33,638 nucleotides of DNA from a virus: IMG/VR virus record IMGVR_UViG_3300025767_000073, positions 1 through 33,638 of that record; one strand, given 5' to 3'. Under the pieces are notes generated by a model. That model was not told the DNA's origin. It saw only the letters and a list, made by a program, of their open reading frames with translations, and did not search any database. How positions within the stretch are numbered: position 1 is the stretch's first letter; each line of letters starts with the position of its first letter. The position numbers and the translations under genes were made by a program. This document shows, piece after piece, positions 7,918 to 15,714 of the stretch.

Positions 7918-8784
7918 TTATTTTAACTTGAAATGCTTTTTCCAAGAGTCTATAACAGTAGTATTAAAGTTTTTTTGTTCTTTTAAAAGAACTCTATTCC
8001 ACGGGTATTCTTTTCCTGTATTCGTTTTTGCGCTTATTGTTTTACAGTTAAGTACTTCATATAGATATATTTTTCTATCTCTAGGCTTTTTAATTGTGCT
8101 CTTAAAGCACAAATTCATTGGAGGCCTACCTTCAACTTCACTAGTTTCATGCTCTGTATAAACAAGATCATTAGAAGACCAAGGTACTGCAAATGATATT
8201 GCATCTTCTTTATAAGGCGTAACGTAAGACCATTTCTTTATTTCGTCTAACTTTTTTGTAGAACCATGATAGTATACTCTTTTGTCGTATCTAGGTAGAT
8301 AGTAAACAGGTTTTACTTTAAAAGGTATAGAAATACAAACAGCACTATATTTTTCTACATTAGAACTGTATTTTTTAACAGCGTTTGCAAAACTTATAAA
8401 ACCTTTTCCTATAGATGATATACTTCCATCTAAATCTTTAATATAAAATATAGACTTGTCTATGTTTTCACGCGTCATTTTAAAGTAATATGTTTCATGT
8501 TCTGACGAGAATAAGATTTTAAAGTCTAAGTTTTTGCTAAAACCTGCAAGCTCTGCATGAATATATGAAGTATCTGATCTGTGCAAAGAACTCTTAGCTC
8601 TTATCTTGCTGTCATATTCCTTTATTAGATTGCTTTTATAAACACCATATTTTTTAGTAATAGAAGAATATGTTTCAGGTCTTAAAGTTTTTAAGACTTT
8701 TGAATGCTGATAAATAAAAAATATTTCTTCTAGCCTTAATATGTCTTCGTTTTTTGTCTCTATTGGAACATTAATTTTTATCAT
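7918..8784 (-). CDS. Putative ADP-ribosyltransferase-fold protein
   Basis: 288 residues. The N-terminal 150 residues are unrecognised. The C-terminal half carries a pattern common in ADP-ribosyltransferase-like domains: YYHGS (H173), a strand plus YVTPYKEDAISFAVPW (Y187, with the TP...A..FA helix), and a late YLYEV strand (E243), consistent with an H-Y-E triad. Phages use such enzymes (T4 Alt, ModA, ModB) to modify host polymerase, ribosomes or toxin-antitoxin proteins, though those use R-S-E triads. The substrate here is unknown. The ATG overlaps the stop of the thymidine kinase gene by one base (TAATG), so it is co-translated with nucleotide enzymes. There is no (L/I)xE leader, so it is probably made after infection rather than packaged. 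It could instead be a non-enzymatic relative. Confidence 0.5.
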   Translation of the reverse strand: MIKINVPIETKNEDILRLEEIFFIYQHSKVLKTLRPETYSSITKKYGVYKSNLIKEYDSKIRAKSSLHRSDTSYIHAELAGFSKNLDFKILFSSEHETYYFKMTRENIDKSIFYIKDLDGSISSIGKGFISFANAVKKYSSNVEKYSAVCISIPFKVKPVYYLPRYDKRVYYHGSTKKLDEIKKWSYVTPYKEDAISFAVPWSSNDLVYTEHETSEVEGRPPMNLCFKSTIKKPRDRKIYLYEVLNCKTISAKTNTGKEYPWNRVLLKEQKNFNTTVIDSWKKHFKLK

Positions 8785-9359
8785 TATGTTTGCTCATAAA
8801 ATTTATAATGTTTAAAACAGCGTGGTTCGTATTTATCATTAGAACCTAATCTATCTTCTTGCGAAGTACCACTCATTTCAAAAAGAGCGGCTGTAAAATA
8901 TGCATCGCTGTCACACATTGTGCAAACTGCAGGACAAACTTCTATTTTAGTTGCAAAAGGCATTAAATTTTTTATATTGTCGAAAGGAATTTCATTAGCA
9001 TCAAGCTGTATTGTGCTAATAATAATGCTATGTCCTTTTTTATAAAGATCAATAAGACATACATCTATATCTTGTATCATAAATGCTTCATCAACTGCTA
9101 TAGTTATTTTTTCATTTAGACCAAAAGTATTTTCTACCAAGTCAGTAATTTGACTACCACTATCTACACAAAAAGCAGGAACTCTTATAGAACTATGAGA
9201 AGTTATAAAGTTATTATCGTATCTTTTATCTATACTAGGCTTTAATACGAGAACTGTCTTCTTTTTGTATTTTAGCCTATCAATATCAGCAATTAGTCTT
9301 GTAGTCTTAGAACCGAACATAGGTCCTGTATAAATTGTAAAAGTTGGATTTTTATTCAT
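8784..9359 (-). CDS. tdk: Thymidine kinase
   Basis: 191 residues, the usual length for type II thymidine kinase. P-loop GPMFGSKTT at 12-20, Walker B-like IAVDEAFM (D90, E91; commonly DEAQF), then the zinc-ribbon region with CPAVCTMC and a later RCFKHY. The substrate-binding lasso with several hydroxyl residues (DAYFTAALFEMSGTSQEDRLG) is present. It phosphorylates thymidine to dTMP and so salvages host thymidine. The gene ends in TAATG, overlapping the next start, and begins seven bases after the upstream nucleotide kinase gene, so the three form one unit. Confidence 0.9.
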   Translation of the reverse strand: MNKNPTFTIYTGPMFGSKTTRLIADIDRLKYKKKTVLVLKPSIDKRYDNNFITSHSSIRVPAFCVDSGSQITDLVENTFGLNEKITIAVDEAFMIQDIDVCLIDLYKKGHSIIISTIQLDANEIPFDNIKNLMPFATKIEVCPAVCTMCDSDAYFTAALFEMSGTSQEDRLGSNDKYEPRCFKHYKFYEQT

Positions 9360-9366
9360 TTTTCTC

Positions 9367-10245
9367 TCAAGGTATCATATGTGCTGATCTTATACGGAGA
9401 CGCATATCTATATTTGTTGTCCACAATTCAAAAATATCAGCACAGCTAAAGCATAATATTTTTAAAAATTCATAATCAGACCATAAAGTATGCAAAACAT
9501 TTGAAGACCTCATTGTAACTTCGATATTGAATTTGTCTTCTCTAAACATTATGTGAATCATAGATATACATGAATCTGAAGAATACACAAATTGTCTCGA
9601 GTTTAAATCTTGAATTTTACCTGTAAGACCTATTAGCTTTTTCTCTATAGAAGTAGTAAAGTCTTCTAATATTTTTTCATAATACTCTCTTTCTAAAGGA
9701 TTAAACATTACACTTTCACGTAATGTTTCTCTAGATAAAGACTCAGTTATTTCTATATCAACAAGTTCGTTAAAGCCAGAACCCATAACAGTATCAGTAA
9801 TAATTGAACTTCCAGGTAGATTATTTAGTTTTTCTAATCTATTAATAATGCTTTTTATATTTTCATTGACGTCTATGTCTTTCAAGATTATTACTTGCGG
9901 TAAATTTTTTACAACTTCAGAATTAGACTTAAAGATTTCGTAAAGCTTGATAATAGATTTGTCATCTTGAAACTCATCTCCTCTTTTAGAAAGTCGTCCC
10001 TTAATAATGTCTATGCTAGGCAATAATATAACGTATAAAGTATTGTTTGTTTTAATATCTTTCCAAAACAGTTTATTCCAAAAGCTTACATCATCTCTAT
10101 TGTATAACTCAGAGTAGACTTTCATAGAAAGGTAGCTTCTATCTTGTATGTTAAACTTAAAGTTTGTTTGCTTGTGAATTTCATTGTAAAGTGTAGTTTT
10201 TCCGCTACAATCTGGACCTTCAATGCAAATATTATAAAATCTCAA
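9367..10245 (-). CDS. Nucleotide kinase with extra C-terminal domain
   Basis: 292 residues from a TTG start at 10243-10245, chosen because GGAG lies six bases upstream and because it starts the protein directly on the first kinase strand (RFYNICIEGPDCSGKTTL). An ATG 54 bases upstream is possible but has no good ribosome site. Residues 1-150 look like a deoxynucleoside or thymidylate kinase: P-loop GPDCSGKTT, a DR motif (QDRSYLS) and a lid-like GRLSKRGDEFQDD. Residues 150-292 form a second domain. Its MRSSNV-x-L-W-x-DY segment and the final RIRSAHMI are faintly like the MRS-x-DV and GDAH regions of thymidylate synthase or dCMP hydroxymethylase proteins, but the catalytic Cys region is absent. 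The kinase call is fairly safe, the second domain is not. Confidence 0.65.
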   Translation of the reverse strand: MRFYNICIEGPDCSGKTTLYNEIHKQTNFKFNIQDRSYLSMKVYSELYNRDDVSFWNKLFWKDIKTNNTLYVILLPSIDIIKGRLSKRGDEFQDDKSIIKLYEIFKSNSEVVKNLPQVIILKDIDVNENIKSIINRLEKLNNLPGSSIITDTVMGSGFNELVDIEITESLSRETLRESVMFNPLEREYYEKILEDFTTSIEKKLIGLTGKIQDLNSRQFVYSSDSCISMIHIMFREDKFNIEVTMRSSNVLHTLWSDYEFLKILCFSCADIFELWTTNIDMRLRIRSAHMIP

Positions 10246-10363
10246 TTTGTTCTCCAATTTTATATTATTATAATTAATATAGTAATTAAATACACACATT
10301 TAATAAACAATTTTTTAACAACTTGACAAAAACTAAGAAAATATTGTTTGTTTAAAAAAAAAG

Positions 10364-10396
10364 TAATATATAAAATAAAATAATATATAAAATAAA
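10364..10396 (+). repeat. Two-copy 17-bp AT tandem repeat before a cargo gene
   Basis: The unit TAATATATAAAATAAAA occurs twice in direct tandem, the second copy ending in G, just upstream of the AAGGAG ribosome site of the gene at 10414. A related element, TAATATATAAAAATAAAT, lies at 25173-25190 before the gene at 25204. The position suggests a promoter -10 or 5' UTR element shared by some rightward genes. The base composition makes chance similarity possible. Confidence 0.35.
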
Positions 10397-10413
10397 GTAA
10401 GGAGAAATTAAAC

Positions 10414-10890
10414 ATGAGAATAACAGAAAGTCATTTAAGAAAAATTATTAGAAACGAGTTAATCAAAGAGAACATGACGTGGAAAAATCTTAATCATACA
10501 ATGAATGCAGTAAAGTCTGCATTGCTTGCAGCAGGTATTACACTTACACCTGCTGCAATACAACAAATTGCTAAAACTATAGAAGCCGCAGATACTACTC
10601 GTGCAAGCTCTTATAATCATTATTTAAATTTGTCTCCACGTGATAAAGCAATAGTAGATTATCATGAATCGAAAAATTTTAGACCGAGCGGTCCTCCATC
10701 ACACCACGGCTCACAAAGAAGTAGAAATGAAAGAAAAATGAAAGAAGCACTTGAAGTATTAGAAGCTCATGGTGTTGCTTTAGAAGATGTGCCAGACGAA
10801 TACAAAAAGATTGTAAGTAGAAATGAAATGTATAGAGGTGACGTAACTTTTGATGAGTTAAAGTATAGAAAACATAATGAAAATAAGTAA
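10414..10890 (+). CDS. Small leader-bearing protein of unknown function
   Basis: 158 residues with a strong ribosome site (AAGGAG, ATG nine bases on). The leader MRITESHLRKIIRNELIKEN is a basic amphipathic helix ending in IKE at 17-19. Very similar openings (MRIT-x-x-x-LR-x-IIR-x-EL) are common on uncharacterised phage proteins. Residues 25-55 are Ala/Thr-rich and helical. The middle is polar with His, Ser and Pro (GPPSHHGSQRS), and the C-terminal 60 residues are charged and helical. No catalytic motif. It is a lone rightward gene between two leftward clusters, convergent with the last dnaE fragment, which suggests an independently acquired cassette. Confidence 0.75.
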   Translation: MRITESHLRKIIRNELIKENMTWKNLNHTMNAVKSALLAAGITLTPAAIQQIAKTIEAADTTRASSYNHYLNLSPRDKAIVDYHESKNFRPSGPPSHHGSQRSRNERKMKEALEVLEAHGVALEDVPDEYKKIVSRNEMYRGDVTFDELKYRKHNENK

Positions 10891-10938
10891 ACAGCTAAGT
10901 GAGTATGAAGAATCTGATTATTGAATTTTTTCATATAT

Positions 10939-12846
10939 TCAATCATGAACATCGATCTTTTTCATTTTAGCGATTGATGCTTGCATTCCCCAGTTAGGAT
11001 CGTTTTTAACTTCAGCAAGCCACAATGTGTAAGTTATATCCTCATTAAAAGATCCCCACACTCGAATCCAAGAAGTATTAGACTCGTTGTCGATAACTTT
11101 AAGGCGCATAAATTCTTTTCCATTCTTTGTAGTTTTTAGTATAACTTCTGAAACCATAAACCAACCTATACCACTCGTACCAGGTGCTATTTCCATTACA
11201 GACTTAACACCTTTTTCGTTTATTTTGTTTATAAATGAATCTGGAAAAAGAATAGAAGTATCAGCATCGTTTGATAGTTCCATAAAGTTTTTAATCTTTT
11301 CTGTTCTGTTCCAGTCTTCAATATGTTGAGTTTCCCTTAATAGCTTATCAACAATAAGCTCTGGGTTCTCGCCTTTTTTAATTGCACGTTTATATTGTGT
11401 AGGCGTAATTCCCCATTTTGTCTTCTTAAGAACGTTATAGTTTTCAATAATAATATCTAGTAGTTGCCTATGATTTCTTAGCTCACCATTTTTAAACTCT
11501 AACAAAGATGACATTGCTTCCATTTTACACAATGAAGTGAAAGCTGTCTTGTTAAGCTTTGAACTTTTCCACATTCCTTCGCTGTTATAAAATAAATCAT
11601 CTAGACATCTATAAGGTCTGAACATAAAGATTTCCTCTACAGCTTTATCACCTACACCTTTTAATGATGTAAGAGGAGGTACAAACGCATTAATTTCTTC
11701 TGAATATTCCCATTCAATACCTGAGTAGTTAATGTCTACAGGCGCAATCACATAGCCATACGATTTGATCTCTGCGATAACTTTTGACATTTCTTTAGGA
11801 TTACCATTAGCAGTCTGTAAAATTGTCGCCAGCCATTCTTTTTCATAGTGTGTATGAAGCCATGCAGCGTAGTAAGAATCAATCGCGTAAGAAATAGCGT
11901 GACTTTTATTAAAACCGTACAAACTGAAGAATACGATTTCTTCCCAAAGCTTTGAAGACACAGACTCTGGTACATTATTTAGCTCTTTAGAACCTTTAAT
12001 AAATTTTTCTCTTGCAACGTCACGCTCAGAACCTTTAGAATGCAATGTGTCAAGTGACTTCTTGACAAGAGTCTTTCTAAGCTTGTCTGACTCGCCTGGA
12101 TCAAAACCTGCAAGTTTCTGTGCCAAAAGCATAAACTGCTCTTGAAACGTAATAAAACCTAACGTAGGCCCTAGAATTTCTTCGATAATAGGGTGATCGT
12201 ATTTGATTTGATCTTTGTTCTTTTTAGTCGCAACATATTTTCTATGTACGTTTGCCTTAAGAGGTCCTGGGCGATAAATAGCAGTAAGCGCTGCAAGCTC
12301 TTCAATATTATCAGGCTTAGCTTCCATTGCAAAGTTACGTGCACCACTTGCTGTAAACTGAAATACTCCTGTAAATCTTCCATCTTCATAAACATGCTTC
12401 CATACTTTTAAATCATCTTGCTTGTGAAACCTGCAATTTAAATGATCGTCAAAAAACTTTTTAGCTTCTAAAAATGTTGGATTTTTGTTACCTTGTTTTT
12501 TAAGAATTCTATAGATACAATTCTCAACATCTTTAAGAAGTGTAAGACCTAAGAAATCAAACTTTAGAAATCCGTTATCTTCTAGATTTCGAAAGTTCAT
12601 ACCTTCTGTCCAAGGCGTTTGAAGCTCACCACGAACGCCAACAATAGGCATTGATTTTGAAAGCTCATCTGCGTCAGCGATTATAACGCCTCCGGCGTGT
12701 CTTCCGCAATTTGATATTGTAATATTGTTTGCAACAATGTTAGGATGAGAATCATAAAAGTTTTTACTATCAATATTATGATGAATATCATATACTGGCT
12801 TAATTTCTTTTGTATTTTTAATGCTTTTGATCTTTAATAATTCCAC
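10939..12846 (-). CDS. dnaE: DNA polymerase III alpha subunit, C-terminal fragment with split-intein C part
   Basis: 635 residues from a GTG start (AAGGA nine bases upstream) that overlaps the end of the homing endonuclease gene by 29 bases. Residues 1-46 are the C-terminal half of a split intein ending in ISN, followed by Cys+1. The extein (589 residues) begins CGRHAGGVIIAD, matching the DnaE H-x-AGVVI region. It continues with the rest of the polymerase core (GVFQFTASG, IYRPGPL, FQEQFM, FNKSHAISYA), the helix-hairpin-helix region (LKGVGDKAVEEIF) and a short OB-like tail (GWFMVSEVI, then MRLKVIDNES). This fragment binds the template and incoming nucleotide and continues fingers and beta-binding regions. 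After trans-splicing the polymerase would total about 1,190 residues, normal for DnaE. It is the third large piece of a gene broken at least twice. Confidence 0.93.
   Translation of the reverse strand: MELLKIKSIKNTKEIKPVYDIHHNIDSKNFYDSHPNIVANNITISNCGRHAGGVIIADADELSKSMPIVGVRGELQTPWTEGMNFRNLEDNGFLKFDFLGLTLLKDVENCIYRILKKQGNKNPTFLEAKKFFDDHLNCRFHKQDDLKVWKHVYEDGRFTGVFQFTASGARNFAMEAKPDNIEELAALTAIYRPGPLKANVHRKYVATKKNKDQIKYDHPIIEEILGPTLGFITFQEQFMLLAQKLAGFDPGESDKLRKTLVKKSLDTLHSKGSERDVAREKFIKGSKELNNVPESVSSKLWEEIVFFSLYGFNKSHAISYAIDSYYAAWLHTHYEKEWLATILQTANGNPKEMSKVIAEIKSYGYVIAPVDINYSGIEWEYSEEINAFVPPLTSLKGVGDKAVEEIFMFRPYRCLDDLFYNSEGMWKSSKLNKTAFTSLCKMEAMSSLLEFKNGELRNHRQLLDIIIENYNVLKKTKWGITPTQYKRAIKKGENPELIVDKLLRETQHIEDWNRTEKIKNFMELSNDADTSILFPDSFINKINEKGVKSVMEIAPGTSGIGWFMVSEVILKTTKNGKEFMRLKVIDNESNTSWIRVWGSFNEDITYTLWLAEVKNDPNWGMQASIAKMKKIDVHD
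12709..12846 (-). other. Split intein 2, C-terminal half (IntC)
   Basis: 46 residues ending NITISN before Cys+1 (codon 12706-12708). The block F-like part is KPVYDIHHNIDSKNFYDSH-PNIVANN. The penultimate residue is Ser rather than the usual His, as in the cyanobacterial DnaE split intein (ASN). It pairs logically with the IntN half at 13853-14128 to join ...QNRS to CGRHAGG of DnaE. Confidence 0.85.
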
Positions 12847-13804
12847 TAATATATTCCTTTAATTGTTGATTGTCAAATTTTTTGACATTACTTTCCCATA
12901 TTGTTATAATATTATAACCTGATTTAACTACATTTGCACACTTGTTGTTATCATATTCCCATATTTCTCTTGCTAGTAATTTTTTATGTGGGTGATAATA
13001 ATTTTCTTTATAAATAGATGGGTTTGCATGCCAGTAGTCGCCATTAAATTCAATATATAGATTTAAGTCTTTTATATAAAAGTCGTATCTATACTTCTTG
13101 TTACAAGACTTTTGCTGAACGAATTCTACATTTAATGACTCAAGTATGTTTGCTATTCTTTTCTCATAGCTAGAAGTATAACTTTGCTTTTTAATGGTAC
13201 CGTTTTCTAATGCTTTAAAGTATCCTGCTAACATTTTTCTATGTATTTCTAAATACTTAGAAGGATTAGTTTTAGATATGTGTACTATTTTTCCTGCGTC
13301 GTATCCTTCCTTTAAAGTCTTAGATATTTTACGCCTTATTATTTTGAGATCTTCTTTAGACTTAAACTTCCAATAATATATCTTTTCTTCTCTTTCTTTT
13401 TCTGTTAAAGAATATATTGGGTTCTTTTTTCCAGTTCGACTATCGGCATATTTTTTTATGCTTTCATGATCATGTTTAGTTAAACCTTTATTCCATACTT
13501 TATTTTCTTTAAAGTATTCTTTTCCTGCTTCTGACGTTGTTCTTTTTTTAATTTTCATATGCTTTAAAAAATTTAAAATATCACTTTTTTGAACAGGAAA
13601 AGGATTAAATAATAGTGTAATTTCTTCTGATATTGTCCTAGCAGACTTTTTGTTTTTAAGATACTCATGTACAATGTCGTACTCTTCTTTGTATACATCA
13701 TAAAAATAAATCATTTTTTTTGATTTAGTTTGTATATTTTTATAGTGAACACTTACATGTCTTCCTAGATTTTTATATTCTTTATTGCAAATTTTACATA
13801 ACAT
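12818..13804 (-). CDS. Free-standing Vsr-like homing endonuclease in the fractured dnaE
   Basis: 328 residues from the ATG at 13802-13804, which has GGAGGA ten bases upstream. Residues 2-25 form a C2H2-like finger (CKICNKEYKNLGRHVSVH). The middle is Lys-rich with NUMOD3-like DNA-binding segments (VWNKGLTKHD, SRTGKKNP, GYDAGKIVH). The C-terminal 110 residues are a Vsr/EDxHD-type nuclease: SYEKRIANIL, YRYDFYI, LYIEFNGDYWHANPSIY, EIWEYDNNK, GYNIITIWES. This family was described in marine metagenomes inside fractured genes whose two parts carry split inteins (Dassa and colleagues, 2009), exactly the position here. It would cut intein-less dnaE alleles in competing phages. Its end overlaps the start of the C-terminal dnaE fragment, implying coupled translation. 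Confidence 0.88.
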   Translation of the reverse strand: MLCKICNKEYKNLGRHVSVHYKNIQTKSKKMIYFYDVYKEEYDIVHEYLKNKKSARTISEEITLLFNPFPVQKSDILNFLKHMKIKKRTTSEAGKEYFKENKVWNKGLTKHDHESIKKYADSRTGKKNPIYSLTEKEREEKIYYWKFKSKEDLKIIRRKISKTLKEGYDAGKIVHISKTNPSKYLEIHRKMLAGYFKALENGTIKKQSYTSSYEKRIANILESLNVEFVQQKSCNKKYRYDFYIKDLNLYIEFNGDYWHANPSIYKENYYHPHKKLLAREIWEYDNNKCANVVKSGYNIITIWESNVKKFDNQQLKEYISGIIKDQKH

Positions 13805-13849
13805 ATAATTATTCCTCCAGCAATTAATTATATGCAAGCGGTTTAATCA

Positions 13850-14626
13850 TTAAAATTTAATTAAGACATCACTTTGACTTAATTCGCAAACTTTTTTATA
13901 TCCTTCTTGCGTCATTACTTCATGATCGCCAGTTAAATTTAATTTCTTTCCACATTCTGTTTCTATTTCAAATACTTCTTTTTTGCCCATATAATGTAGT
14001 TCATAGTCATGATTAAATTTTTGATTGCCTTCATTGTCAATATAAGCAACGCTGTCTGAAGATGGATCAAGCTCTTCTATATCCATATAACCACTATCAG
14101 TTAAAATATGTGTGTCTTTAGTAAAACAACTTCTATTCTGCATGAATAATGACTCAACATGCTTTTCAACTTCTGGGTATTTTTGCATAAACTCTTTATA
14201 CTCAGGAGAGTATTTCATGCAATCTTCGTGCTTAAGAACGAATACAGACTTTTCTTGATCTTCGTCTCTAGCTAAAGCCATTACTTGGTCATGAAGAGGA
14301 CCTGTAACTTTATTAACTTCTTCAAATGGTACATCATAAAACTTAGCAATGTCTTTTACAAGTGACTTAAGCTTAAGTGTATTAAAATTAGAAACAGGAA
14401 TAACAGCATCATTTCCATAAAGCTCACGAGCTGCATTAATTAATTCGTCACGATCACCTGCGTCTGTATCAATATCAGGCCAAGATGTATTATGTGTTAA
14501 CACAAAATCTTTGTCAATGCTTTCTGAAATGTAAAAGGTATGATCACCTTCTACTTCAATATCGATCATGTCACGCGAATAATGAACGTAATTGATTTCT
14601 TGAATTTCATATAATTTATCAGACAT
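13850..14626 (-). CDS. dnaE: DNA polymerase III alpha subunit, middle fragment flanked by two intein halves
   Basis: 258 residues: IntC of intein 1 (1-46), extein (47-166) and IntN of intein 2 (167-258). The extein begins TSWPDIDTDAGDRDEL, the DnaE catalytic motif with the first two active-site aspartates, and runs to ESLFMQNRS, just before the H-x-AGVVI region. It alone holds the catalytic aspartate pair, so the polymerase cannot work until both trans-splicing events occur. The weak ribosome site (AAGAAAG) may limit its supply. The 120-residue extein is short and needs two reactions, making it a natural bottleneck. The gene lies between a rightward cargo gene and the homing endonuclease. Confidence 0.93.
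   Translation of the reverse strand: MSDKLYEIQEINYVHYSRDMIDIEVEGDHTFYISESIDKDFVLTHNTSWPDIDTDAGDRDELINAARELYGNDAVIPVSNFNTLKLKSLVKDIAKFYDVPFEEVNKVTGPLHDQVMALARDEDQEKSVFVLKHEDCMKYSPEYKEFMQKYPEVEKHVESLFMQNRSCFTKDTHILTDSGYMDIEELDPSSDSVAYIDNEGNQKFNHDYELHYMGKKEVFEIETECGKKLNLTGDHEVMTQEGYKKVCELSQSDVLIKF
13853..14128 (-). other. Split intein 2, N-terminal half (IntN)
   Basis: 92 residues starting at Cys (codon 14126-14128): CFTKDTHILTDSGYMDIEEL is block A, and LTGDHEVMTQEGYKKVCEL is block B with the TxxH-type motif (GDHE). It ends at the stop codon without an endonuclease domain, so it is a split mini-intein half. Its partner is at 12709-12846. Confidence 0.88.
14489..14626 (-). other. Split intein 1, C-terminal half (IntC)
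   Basis: 46 residues with block F (MIDIEVEGDHTFYIS) and block G (FVLTHN), followed by Thr+1 of the extein. Thr is a permitted +1 nucleophile. It joins ...FLGRHR of the N-terminal fragment to TSWPDIDTD, directly at the catalytic aspartate motif. Confidence 0.88.
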
Positions 14627-14717
14627 ACAATACTTTCTTGATTTTATTTTTTTATTATATTATATTATATAATAGTTAAAAATACACATATTATTTAAAT
14701 TCTAAAAGGAAAATTTT

Positions 14718-15692
14718 ATGAGGACAAAAGAAATATTGCAAGCTTGGCGAACATTTACAAATCAATCTCATATTAATGAAAGAGTTTCATTAAACATGAA
14801 TCAAAAACTAAGAGACATATCAAGTTCTAATACGGACTTTTTAAGTCAATATAATCTACAGTTAAAAATGAACAGCCTGCCTGTTTTAATAATAGACATA
14901 AACAATAATATTACAAAAAGAGATCCTGACTTTTTACAATTACTAAATATGTTCGAAGAAGACCCGAACTTAAGCAACAGATATGAAGACACTGAAGATG
15001 TTGCTAATGGGATTGATGGTCGTCTTCTTTTCCAGTGGGAAAACAATAAACAAGTTTTATCATCTTTATTAAAAGTATTACAACATTTTGATGCTTTAGA
15101 CGCTAGCACTTTAAATCAGCAAGATATTCAAAATAGCTCTCTTATTATATTTAAAGAACAATCATTTAATGAAGACGACCCTTATTCAAGAGATTCTTCT
15201 TCTATAGAAAAAGGCGTATATGACAATGCTATGTGGACACTACATGATGTAATGCACAGAATAAATGAAGACCTATTTCCTGATCAAAATAGGACTTTTA
15301 TAGATAAGTCATTTGAATATTTGCCTGAATTTGAATTTTCAGAAAGATTTTTTAAAATTGTAAGTCAGGCAATTTCTCATAGTAGCGATAAATTTACAAA
15401 GCACTTATTTAGCACAGGAGAAGACTTTACTCCATCTTTTATGATATTCTTGTACATGTATATCATAGAAGTAGATAATAATAAAATAAACGTCACAAAA
15501 AGCCATTTAAATCTCAAACAATTCTTGAGAAGTGTTTATAAAATAGAAAGCGGTGATATTAGCCAAAATGAATTAGAAAGAATGAAATTTGTTTCAAGCA
15601 TTGCTAAAGTCACAAAAAATATTTTAACAGATATCAATATTGTTTTGGAAAAGAATAAAAGCATACAATTGCAATTGTATAAAAAATTCTAA
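14718..15692 (+). CDS. HDxxH-family leader-bearing protein, paralog 1
   Basis: 324 residues. A clear ribosome site (AAAAGGA) precedes the ATG. The leader MRTKEILQAWRTFTNQSHINE ends in INE at 19-21. A central motif AMWTLHDVMHRINE places W173, H176, D177 and H180 in a W-x2-HD-x2-H arrangement shared with the proteins at 18808 and 19899. A second shared element near the C-terminus (GEDFTPSFMIFLYMY) corresponds to DHFATIVPY and DLFPSIISY in the others. HD..H could bind a metal, so a hydrolase is possible, but no known family is recognised. The gene lies rightward between the first and second dnaE fragments, where the related fractured genes carry a homing endonuclease. It may be a cargo gene that replaced one. 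Confidence 0.75.
   Translation: MRTKEILQAWRTFTNQSHINERVSLNMNQKLRDISSSNTDFLSQYNLQLKMNSLPVLIIDINNNITKRDPDFLQLLNMFEEDPNLSNRYEDTEDVANGIDGRLLFQWENNKQVLSSLLKVLQHFDALDASTLNQQDIQNSSLIIFKEQSFNEDDPYSRDSSSIEKGVYDNAMWTLHDVMHRINEDLFPDQNRTFIDKSFEYLPEFEFSERFFKIVSQAISHSSDKFTKHLFSTGEDFTPSFMIFLYMYIIEVDNNKINVTKSHLNLKQFLRSVYKIESGDISQNELERMKFVSSIAKVTKNILTDINIVLEKNKSIQLQLYKKF
15663..15680. repeat. Perfect 18-bp palindrome at a convergent gene end
   Basis: ATACAATTG followed by CAATTGTAT, within the last codons of the cargo gene and 35 bases before the end of the first large dnaE fragment. As RNA it could form a 7-bp stem with a TGCA loop. No U-run follows on the plus strand, so a terminator role is doubtful. It may be a protein site or chance. 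Confidence 0.3.
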
Positions 15693-15714
15693 GGATTAAA
15701 TACAGCTATTGTCT

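Noticed and set aside
10920-10943. Terminator between the 10414 gene and dnaE (ATTGAAT/ATTCAAT hairpin)
   Set aside because: The stem is only seven A-T-rich pairs with a ten-base loop and no U-tract positioned after it.
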